NCBI GenBank assembly: GCA_029210125.1
Contig: JARGPR010000003.1
Span: 248,001 to 312,000, forward strand
DNA: 64,000 nucleotides
Direction: 5' to 3'
From: Pseudomonadales bacterium
Lineage (GTDB): Bacteria > Pseudomonadota > Gammaproteobacteria > Pseudomonadales > JAHRWD01
Below the pieces are notes generated by a model. It ran no database searches. It saw nothing but the letters and a program-made list of their open reading frames with translations, and was not told the origin of the DNA. The position numbers and the translations under genes were made by a program. Position 1 is the stretch's first letter, and every line of letters begins with the position of its first letter. Below, in pieces: positions 17,770 through 24,352 of this stretch.

Positions 17770-18069
17770 TTATGTTTCATCTTCAGGTAATCTCAAAAGG
17801 CGCTCATTTCTCCATACTCTCACTACATGTATTGAACTGTGTTCCTTCATATACACAATTCTGAACGGAGGGTGGATAAGCTCTCGAATTCTTTTCTCTT
17901 CAAACTCTGGAACTTGCCTGCCAATTTCCGGGTTTTGAGCAAGCGTTTGTATATGCTCAATGATGTTTGCGACGAACTGCTTGCCCACATGAGGGACACC
18001 TTCATCTGAATAGTATTTTTCGATAGTTTCTAAGTCGCTGTACGCTGACTCGGTAACATAAATTTTCAC
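17770..18069 (-). CDS. ParE/RelE-superfamily toxin
   Basis: A 99-residue toxin of the RelE/ParE fold. The sequence has the typical ParE layout: an N-terminal strand and 'SDLETIEKYYSDEG' helix, IGRQVPEFEEKRIRELI, then FRIVYMKE and VVRVWRNER near the C-terminus. ParE proteins poison gyrase while RelE relatives cut mRNA; the alternatives cannot be separated here. GTG start at 18069 directly follows the antitoxin stop (TAAGTG). Its own stop lies in an ACATAAC box (minus strand 17776-17770), as expected for a cassette with its attC beginning there. Confidence 0.87.
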   Translation of the reverse strand: MKIYVTESAYSDLETIEKYYSDEGVPHVGKQFVANIIEHIQTLAQNPEIGRQVPEFEEKRIRELIHPPFRIVYMKEHSSIHVVRVWRNERLLRLPEDET

Positions 18070-18339
18070 TTACTCGATACCAAGTTTTTTCTTCACCTCA
18101 TCCAGCTCTAATTCTTTACCCTCTTTGATTTCCATCATCCCTGTTGTGACAGCTCTCATAAATGCTCTTTCTTCTTCATTTTTTTCATACTCATCAAGAC
18201 CTTGCATTACAGCAACACCTCGCCCTCTGCTGGTAAGCAATATAGGGCGGTGACTGTCTTTTGCATGATTTACAATTTTTCCTGGATTAACTTTTAGATC
18301 AGTTAGAGGAACAATATCTTCTGAGAATTTTGTTTGCAT
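18070..18339 (-). CDS. Phd/YefM-family antitoxin
   Basis: An 89-residue antitoxin with the Phd/YefM DNA-binding half (DLKVNPGKIVNHAKDSHRP, ILLTSRGRGVAVMQGLDEY) and an acidic, lysine-rich C-terminus to bind the toxin. It is first in a two-gene operon with the ParE-like toxin and likely represses the promoter at 18381-18408 by binding the 14-bp palindrome there. Pairing a Phd-type antitoxin with a ParE/RelE toxin is common. Confidence 0.88.
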   Translation of the reverse strand: MQTKFSEDIVPLTDLKVNPGKIVNHAKDSHRPILLTSRGRGVAVMQGLDEYEKNEEERAFMRAVTTGMMEIKEGKELELDEVKKKLGIE

Positions 18340-18380
18340 GGCTGAATCACCTTGTTAATTGACGACTATGAACCGACTAG

Positions 18381-18408
18381 ATTATAGCACCTGTTAACAG
18401 GTCTTCAA
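18381..18408 (-). promoter_or_regulatory. Promoter and palindromic operator of the Phd/ParE-like module
   Basis: Minus strand: TTGAAG (18408-18403), 16-base spacer, perfect TATAAT (18386-18381). The spacer is filled by the perfect 14-bp palindrome ACCTGTTAACAGGT (18402-18389), a natural antitoxin operator position that would block RNA polymerase. Predicted transcription start is about 35 bases before the antitoxin ATG. Confidence 0.75.
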
Positions 18409-18446
18409 TGCTCGGAGTGAAGCATAGAGTGGAAGAGGGCTTTGAA

Positions 18447-18506
18447 ACTTAACGCTTGTCTCAGGCGCGCCGCTTTTTGGCGTCACTCTAGAGGCTTTTG
18501 TTATGC
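18447..18506 (-). repeat. attC site C, 60 bp, near-canonical
   Basis: Minus strand begins GCATAAC and ends GTTAAGT (a full match to GTTRRRY); between them GTGACGCC, an A-rich loop and GCGGCGCGCC form the centre, followed by TGAGACAAGC. Length and order match the short class 1 attC sites of the aadA type. The TAA stop of the VOC gene lies inside the first box, the usual arrangement for cassette genes. Confidence 0.75.
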
Positions 18507-18866
18507 AGTGGATTCCATGAGTTCGATTCGATTCCCAAAGGGGTCTCGGATGTCGAAACGTTTAAATCCCTCAATTTGTATATTTTCATACACTTTTATA
18601 CCGAGCTTTTTGAATTTATTCCTCAGTAGCTCTATATCGCTGACGTTATAGGCAATATGGGCTTTTGAATTTGCACGATGTTCGTTGTTTTCACAACCCA
18701 GATGCAATTGCAGGCTGCCCAATTGTAGCCAAAGCCCACCATTCTTTTTAAGTACTTCTGGCTTTTCGATTTCAGTTAATCCGAGAATTTTACCGTAAAA
18801 CTCTCGAGCTTCCTCTTCGGCGCCGAATGGTATTGTGACCTGAACGTGATTGACGCCTATGACCAT
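18501..18866 (-). CDS. VOC/glyoxalase-family protein
   Basis: A 121-residue single VOC module pair: strand NHVQVTIPFG at the start, LWLQLGSLQLHLG, SKAHIAYNVSD, and DPFGNRIELME near the end. Candidate metal ligands are the histidine of NHVQV, that of LQLHLG or AHIAY, and the glutamate of RIELME. Members act as glyoxalases, fosfomycin or bleomycin resistance proteins or dioxygenases; the substrate is unknown. ATG at 18866 matches the domain start, while a longer frame reaches 19016 through non-coding DNA. A GTTATGC junction lies 23 bases upstream (18896-18890) and attC site C overlaps its stop, so this is most likely an integron cassette. Confidence 0.85.
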   Translation of the reverse strand: MVIGVNHVQVTIPFGAEEEAREFYGKILGLTEIEKPEVLKKNGGLWLQLGSLQLHLGCENNEHRANSKAHIAYNVSDIELLRNKFKKLGIKVYENIQIEGFKRFDIRDPFGNRIELMESTA

Positions 18867-18903
18867 AACTTCACTCTGTGTGATTAACTGCATAACAGCG
18901 TCG

Positions 18904-19156
18904 ATAATCGGAACCGATTTTCCACGTATTCGGATATTAATATATCCAACAACTAAAACCTGCTGGAAGCAAAGCCAGGTGCTCTGCTTAAACCATGCTC
19001 CCTTGCGGCTCACCAAAGATCGATTTCAGCGCAACAATCAAAAACAATACGCCGCCGATAATCGAGATTAGGCCGCCTAGTCCCATCATACCCATGCCTA
19101 ATATTTCCGGCAGTCGTTCAAGAATTTGGGCTTCTCCAGCGGTCTTTCTTTGCACG
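18904..19156. repeat. Direct repeat: 3' end of oxidase-like gene (intact copy)
   Basis: About 250 bases covering the last 54 codons of the gene at 18988-20343 and about 85 bases of downstream flank. A diverged direct copy lies at about 17420-17656. The interval between copies (17657-18903) holds the Phd/ParE-like module and the VOC gene. Confidence 0.85.
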
Positions 19157-20343
19157 CCGTAACCGCCGGACCAGGCCAGTCCAAGTATGTGCATCATTTG
19201 CCCGCCGCCATAAACGAAGGGCTGAATTTTTCCCAGCTTAAGGCTAACTTCGCCGTAGCCTAGTTTGGGCAATATCAGGTAGATCAAACCCATAAAGGCC
19301 AGCGTCACCCCAACGATAGAGCCGTGATAGTGAGCGGGTATCACCACATTTACGCCTTCAATTAAAAAGCCAATAATGCCGCCGGTTGCAAATAGTACCA
19401 GTGAGCAGAACAGCGCGGCCTTCATCGGTCGTAGCGCTTCATCAACCTTGCCGAGTGTGAGGATTTTCCATGTGCAGATCAGCCCAATAGGCAGCGACAG
19501 CAGACCGCCAAATTTCATCAAGTCGGTAAAGGCTAGCCGTGCTTCAACGGACTCCATCGAGTAGTTGAAATAAAGCCAGGGTGTAGCCAGTACCGGCAAC
19601 ACGACTACTAGAAGAAGTAAACGTGTGGTTTGCGTTTTTGTAGGTAGCCGCGCGCCAAGTGCGTAAATCAGGATCACCCAAACTAACAGCATTAACAGTG
19701 TATGGCTGAATTGCAAAACATGCCCCGGCGCCCAAAACAGCACTTCGTAATAGGCGGTTCCAGTCAGCGATGCATCAATATTTTTCCAGTTCCAGCCCAG
19801 TGCCAGCAGCGCGATAAAGGTAGTAATGACACTGGCCTGCAGAATTGTTGGAAGAAGCCCGCTTCGGCCAGCATTTTTAGTGGTTAGCAGGTTATAAAGC
19901 AGTTGCACTGCGATACCGGCGGCAACGGTATTGAGGCCAAAGAAAAACAGCGGGTGCTGCAATACCGGAACATAGTTGTTCATCAACGGATCGCCAGCTC
20001 CAGCAAAGGGGGAGACCACCATAATCAGGGTACCCGTCGCGACTAAAGCAGGGGCGATCAAAATAAATTTTGGTGCCTCTCTAATTTGTACGCTCCAAAG
20101 CAGCGCTGACATCGATAAAAACCAGATCAACACCGACAGATCAACATGCACTACCAGCGCGGTGTGGAAAAAATCCACCCAGGGAATCATTGATTGAATA
20201 CCTGGGGTTCGAGATAAAACCAGTAGCAGCGAAAATAAGCCCGCTGCGATCAGCGAAAAAACCGCCAGCAATAACCAGCATTTTAACAGCGGTTGAGGGC
20301 GGTTGGGGTCGATAGGTAAAGCAAATGGATTAGAGGGTTTCAT
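18988..20343 (-). CDS. Heme-copper oxidase subunit I-like membrane protein (CcoN-related)
   Basis: A 451-residue protein with about twelve hydrophobic helices, related to cbb3-type subunit I and NorB. Candidate heme ligands are H66 (VVHVDLS), H208 and H214 (APGHVLQFSH), and H338/H340 (PAHYHGS). The helix that in true oxidases carries the two adjacent CuB histidines reads EARLAFTDLMKFGG here and has none, so oxygen or NO reduction of the normal kind is doubtful. No ccoO, ccoP or norC gene is nearby. I recall similar orphan proteins annotated as cbb3 subunit I in other proteobacteria; the role is open. Its 3' end is duplicated at 17420-17656. Confidence 0.8.
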   Translation of the reverse strand: MKPSNPFALPIDPNRPQPLLKCWLLLAVFSLIAAGLFSLLLVLSRTPGIQSMIPWVDFFHTALVVHVDLSVLIWFLSMSALLWSVQIREAPKFILIAPALVATGTLIMVVSPFAGAGDPLMNNYVPVLQHPLFFFGLNTVAAGIAVQLLYNLLTTKNAGRSGLLPTILQASVITTFIALLALGWNWKNIDASLTGTAYYEVLFWAPGHVLQFSHTLLMLLVWVILIYALGARLPTKTQTTRLLLLVVVLPVLATPWLYFNYSMESVEARLAFTDLMKFGGLLSLPIGLICTWKILTLGKVDEALRPMKAALFCSLVLFATGGIIGFLIEGVNVVIPAHYHGSIVGVTLAFMGLIYLILPKLGYGEVSLKLGKIQPFVYGGGQMMHILGLAWSGGYGVQRKTAGEAQILERLPEILGMGMMGLGGLISIIGGVLFLIVALKSIFGEPQGSMV

Positions 20344-20452
20344 CTGAGCCTGGTAATTGAGTAGGTTGGGAAGATAGTGGGGCGTGGCGGTTGCTGCGGT
20401 TGCTAACGCACCCTGCGTTCAAAGGTAAAAGTATCGGAGATCCGCCTCGTTA

Positions 20453-21028
20453 TCAATACAGCTCAATATCGGGCAAATGGTCATACACGGCCATACAGGT
20501 CTGATGGGTTGTCAGAGTGGCGACAATTACGGGCAGTGGTTCTGGCCATACACCCTGCAAATCACCCTCAAGGCGGGCATTCGTGCTGAAGGCTAACTGC
20601 TCAAGTGGCGGGCAAAACTGAGCATCAACACCCGGTTTATTGCCCCGTGGGTCAATTCTATACCAGCCGAACTCCTTCAAATAGACCGCGTTTAATCCGT
20701 GTAGACAGTATGGCGGGCCATCACCAGTGATAGACAATCGTTGATAACAGAGCCCGGCGGGAATGCCATTTGCCCGCAGCAACGCGGCTAATAGATGGCT
20801 TTTTGCGTAGCAATAACCGGTTTTGTGGAGTAGCACATCCGAGGCTTTGCAGGTGATTTGGTCTATCTTGAAATCCCAGCTGTGGGAGATCGAATCACGA
20901 ACATATTCGAAACAGGCCTTGGCAATTTCTACATCGGACTGGAGGTTCGATTTCAGCTGTGTGGCGAGCGCCTGTATTTCGGGATCTTCGCTGTTAATGA
21001 ACTCTGAATATTTGAGGTACTGTTCCAT
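20453..21028 (-). CDS. Transglutaminase-like cysteine protease-fold protein
   Basis: A 191-residue protein with the transglutaminase-like catalytic triad in order: cysteine in KTGYCYAKSHLLAALLRA, histidine in PYCLHGLNAVYL and aspartate in YRIDPRGNK. Such proteins may be peptidases, amidases or cross-linking enzymes. No signal peptide or membrane segment is seen, so it is probably cytoplasmic. It is 23 bases downstream of the 142-residue membrane protein gene, so the two may form an operon. Confidence 0.85.
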   Translation of the reverse strand: MEQYLKYSEFINSEDPEIQALATQLKSNLQSDVEIAKACFEYVRDSISHSWDFKIDQITCKASDVLLHKTGYCYAKSHLLAALLRANGIPAGLCYQRLSITGDGPPYCLHGLNAVYLKEFGWYRIDPRGNKPGVDAQFCPPLEQLAFSTNARLEGDLQGVWPEPLPVIVATLTTHQTCMAVYDHLPDIELY

Positions 21029-21051
21029 CGTTGGCGGTTGTCCTGCAAAAC

Positions 21052-21480
21052 CTACGGTGCGACGAATAAACTAAATGCCAGAAGCGTAACTAACGGCAGA
21101 TGGGGGAATGCTACGGTTGGCCTTAAAGCCTGCGCCAAATATTCTTTAACAAGAGCGATGCTGCCCGGCCTATTTTCTATGTACAGGCTGTTAAATTGGT
21201 ATGCCTTGCCATCACGAGTTTCCAGCGGGTGTTCGCTCGACAAATATTGCTCTAGCTGCAGAAGGCGCACATCAATGCGGGATTGAAAGGTCTTCCAGAT
21301 GGCATCCTGTAACCACACCATCAGCAGTAGAAACAAAATAGAGATAGAGAGATGATTTGAGAAATACGCTGCAGATAAAATCCCCATGCTTGTTAATTTA
21401 ATAAGCAATGAGTATTTTTCATAGCTATCAAATTGATTCTGCAATAACGACCACTCTGCTGAAAAATCAGATCTTTGCAT
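21052..21480 (-). CDS. Small membrane protein of unknown function
   Basis: A 142-residue protein. After about 25 polar residues come two close hydrophobic segments (about 25-60), a helical middle with 'SRIDVRLLQLEQYLS', and a third hydrophobic stretch at the very C-terminus (FPHLPLVTLLAFSLF). No family recognised. It precedes the transglutaminase-like gene on the same strand. Confidence 0.65.
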   Translation of the reverse strand: MQRSDFSAEWSLLQNQFDSYEKYSLLIKLTSMGILSAAYFSNHLSISILFLLLMVWLQDAIWKTFQSRIDVRLLQLEQYLSSEHPLETRDGKAYQFNSLYIENRPGSIALVKEYLAQALRPTVAFPHLPLVTLLAFSLFVAP

Positions 21481-21616
21481 AGGGTTCCCCAGCTCTCGTT
21501 ATCGGCACGAATATAGTTATGAATAAGGGCACAGCAGGCTGCGCCTTTATCAATTCATATAGACTCTATTTTTACGGAATCCTCGAAATCTCAAACCATG
21601 GAGACTAAAAAGGAGC

Positions 21617-23278
21617 TTAGGCGAATATTCCAGCCTCGAGCAACAGCGCAACAGCCCCTTCAGCGTTTACTGTTTCGCTATCAATCACAAGTGCACCGCT
21701 CGCCGCACTATTCTGAGATTCCTGGCAAATGACAATTAGCCCGCCAACTTCTGCAATCTGCGCAATCGCCTCCGAAGCAACAGCAATATCTTTCCCTAGC
21801 ACTAAACAATTACAGCCTCGATCGAACAGTTGTCGCTCCAGTGATTGAGCCAGCTTGTCAGCACCTTCACCTGTAAGGCTAACCAGTGCCGGTTTATGGC
21901 CATAACGTGCCTGACGTTGCTCTTCAGTTACGGCACTCTGATCATCACTTCCTTCAACACTTACACTGGAAATCATGCCAGCACCAACGGTGATGTTGGT
22001 CAGCCGGTCGATCAGAATAAATGCGCCGGTGCCCTTAACTTTGGAATAAGCATCAAAGGCTACCGGGGTATTGGTGGTGACCTGGCAGAGTGCAATTTCG
22101 TTAAGCTGAAGTTGGTTGGCATCGGTATGTTTTTCGAAGGTATTGATATCGGTGCGGTGAATTACCTTCGCTATCGAGCCAGAGACCATATTGGCGCCAA
22201 GTTTAATGTAGTACTGCTTGCCAGGCAGGCAGGCGCTTTCATCCATCCAGACGATATTGGCATCAAATCGATTGCTGACTTCTGCGCGATTATTAACGAG
22301 GGTAATGGTATCGCCACGGCTGATGTCGATCTCATCTTCGGTGGTGAGGGTGATCGCCATCGGTGGGAAAGCCTCTTCCACTTCACCATCGGAGGAAATA
22401 ATGCTGCTAACTTTGGTTGTTTTTCCGGAAGGTAGCGCAACTATTTCGTCGCCTTTACGCACGATGCCGCCAGCAAGTGTGCCGCAGAAACCCCGGAAGT
22501 CGAGGTTGGGGCGGTTTACATATTGCACCGGCAGGCGCATATCTTCAAAGTTGGCATCAGCGCCAATCTCAATAGTTTCGAGTGTTTCCATCAGCGCTGG
22601 GCCCTGATACCAGGGTGTGTGTTCGCTCTTATGAACTACATTGCAGCCGGTTAATGCAGATAGCGGGATGAAGCGAATATCTTCAATCTCGAGCTCTTTG
22701 GCCAGTTCAACGTAGTCGGCGCAGATTTTGTTAAAAACCTCTTCGCTGTAATCAACCAGATCCATCTTGTTGACCGCAACCAGTACATGTTTGATGCCCA
22801 GCAATGAGGTGATGTAGCTGTGTCGACGGGTCTGGGTGAGGATGCCGTAGCGCGCATCGATCAGGATAATCGCCAGATCACAGGTGGACGCACCGGTAGC
22901 CATGTTGCGGGTGTACTGCTCGTGGCCCGGGGTGTCGGCAATTATGAATTTACGTTTGGAGGTTGAGAAATAGCGGTAGGCCACATCAATGGTGATGCCC
23001 TGCTCCCGCTCGGCCTGCAGGCCATCAACCAGCAGTGCCAGATCAACCTCTTCGCCGGTAGTGCCGGATTTAACGCTGTCGGCTTTGACCGCTTCAAGCT
23101 GATCTTCATAGATCATCTTTGAGTCGTGCAGCAAGCGCCCGATCAATGTGCTTTTGCCATCATCGACACTGCCGCAGGTGAGTAGGCGCATCAATTCCTT
23201 GCGCTCATGTTCGGCAAGATAACTTTCGATGTCGTTGGAGATAAGTTCAGATTGGTGAGACATGGTTTCTAAATTCAA
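21617..23278 (-). CDS. cysN: Sulfate adenylyltransferase subunit 1 (CysN) with degenerate C-terminal domain
   Basis: GTPase subunit that drives APS formation by CysD. The N-terminal GTPase has [27 protein letters not shown] and NKMDLVD, then the EF-Tu-like beta barrels. CysN alone is about 475 residues and CysNC fusions about 630; this protein is 553. The last 105 residues align in outline with an APS kinase: [20 protein letters not shown] stands where GxSGxGKST should be, and only the ends of the fold remain. So the kinase half appears inactive and shortened, and another cysC would be needed. It follows cysD by 67 bases. Confidence 0.94.
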   Translation of the reverse strand: MNLETMSHQSELISNDIESYLAEHERKELMRLLTCGSVDDGKSTLIGRLLHDSKMIYEDQLEAVKADSVKSGTTGEEVDLALLVDGLQAEREQGITIDVAYRYFSTSKRKFIIADTPGHEQYTRNMATGASTCDLAIILIDARYGILTQTRRHSYITSLLGIKHVLVAVNKMDLVDYSEEVFNKICADYVELAKELEIEDIRFIPLSALTGCNVVHKSEHTPWYQGPALMETLETIEIGADANFEDMRLPVQYVNRPNLDFRGFCGTLAGGIVRKGDEIVALPSGKTTKVSSIISSDGEVEEAFPPMAITLTTEDEIDISRGDTITLVNNRAEVSNRFDANIVWMDESACLPGKQYYIKLGANMVSGSIAKVIHRTDINTFEKHTDANQLQLNEIALCQVTTNTPVAFDAYSKVKGTGAFILIDRLTNITVGAGMISSVSVEGSDDQSAVTEEQRQARYGHKPALVSLTGEGADKLAQSLERQLFDRGCNCLVLGKDIAVASEAIAQIAEVGGLIVICQESQNSAASGALVIDSETVNAEGAVALLLEAGIFA

Positions 23279-23345
23279 TAAGTAATTTGGGGTTAGGGCA
23301 GATTTTGCCCCTTAAAAATGGCCAATAGTGGTAACGAAAAGGGTT

Positions 23346-24257
23346 CTAAAAATAGCCTTCGCGTTTCTTTTTCTCCATTGAGCCAGCTTCGTCGGAATCG
23401 ATCACCCTGCCCTGGCGTTCAGAGCTTGTGGTCAGCAGCATCTCCTGAATAATTTCAGGTAGCGTCGTTGCTTCAGATTCGACAGCCCCGGTTAACGGGT
23501 AGCAGCCCAGCGTTCTGAACCGGACCATTTTCATTTCCGGTACTTCATCCTCTTTTAATGGCAGGCGATCATCGTCGACCATGATGGTAACGCCATCACG
23601 CTCAACCACTGGGCGCTTTTTAGCTAGATACAGCGGCACAATTGGAATATTTTCCATATAGATATATTGCCAGATATCCAGCTCAGTCCAGTTGGAAAGC
23701 GGGAATACGCGGATGCTTTCGCCTTTTTTCACCTTACCGTTGTACAGGTTCCATAGTTCGGGCCTTTGGTTTTTTGGGTCCCAACGGTGGTTTTCATCCC
23801 GGAATGAATAGACTCGCTCTTTGGCTCGGGACTTCTCTTCATCCCGACGTGCGCCGCCAAAGGCTGCATCGAACTGGTATTTGTCGAGGGCCTGTTTGAG
23901 GCCTTCTGTTTTCATCACATCGGTATGTTTTTGGCTGCCATGGGTGAAGGGGCCAATGCCCGCATCAACACCGTCCTGATTGATATGAACTAACAGGTCC
24001 ATGCCTACTCGTTTGGCCTGCTCGTCACGGAAGGCGATCATCTCCTTGAACTTCCAGGTGGTATCGACATGCATCAATGGAAATGGCGGTTTGCCGGGGG
24101 CAAAAGCTTTCATCGCCAGATGCAGCATCACCGCTGAATCCTTGCCTACTGAATAGAGCATGACCGGTTTATCAAACTCCGCTGCTACTTCGCGCATGAT
24201 ATGCATGCTTTCCGCTTCGAGTTGTTTTAGATGAGTCAGTTGGTGCTTTTTAATCAT
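23346..24257 (-). CDS. cysD: Sulfate adenylyltransferase subunit 2 (CysD)
   Basis: Adenylyltransferase subunit of ATP sulfurylase, a PP-loop enzyme making APS from sulfate and ATP in assimilation. At 303 residues it equals the usual length. Seen: [20 protein letters not shown] (PP-loop), [16 protein letters not shown], and the C-terminal [20 protein letters not shown] tail that is nearly invariant in CysD. First gene of the cysDN operon, 95 bases after the M16C protease gene. Confidence 0.97.
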   Translation of the reverse strand: MIKKHQLTHLKQLEAESMHIMREVAAEFDKPVMLYSVGKDSAVMLHLAMKAFAPGKPPFPLMHVDTTWKFKEMIAFRDEQAKRVGMDLLVHINQDGVDAGIGPFTHGSQKHTDVMKTEGLKQALDKYQFDAAFGGARRDEEKSRAKERVYSFRDENHRWDPKNQRPELWNLYNGKVKKGESIRVFPLSNWTELDIWQYIYMENIPIVPLYLAKKRPVVERDGVTIMVDDDRLPLKEDEVPEMKMVRFRTLGCYPLTGAVESEATTLPEIIQEMLLTTSSERQGRVIDSDEAGSMEKKKREGYF

Positions 24258-24352
24258 TCTATTTCTACCAATAGGTCATTCAATGTCGTTGTAAATTTAT
24301 GATGATGTTCTAGATCATCGCCAAAGGCTATCCGAGCTTCTTCTACTCGAAT

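Noticed and set aside
17723-17938. Plus-strand frames over the toxin gene region
   Set aside because: The minus-strand toxin has clear family features; the plus-strand frames do not.
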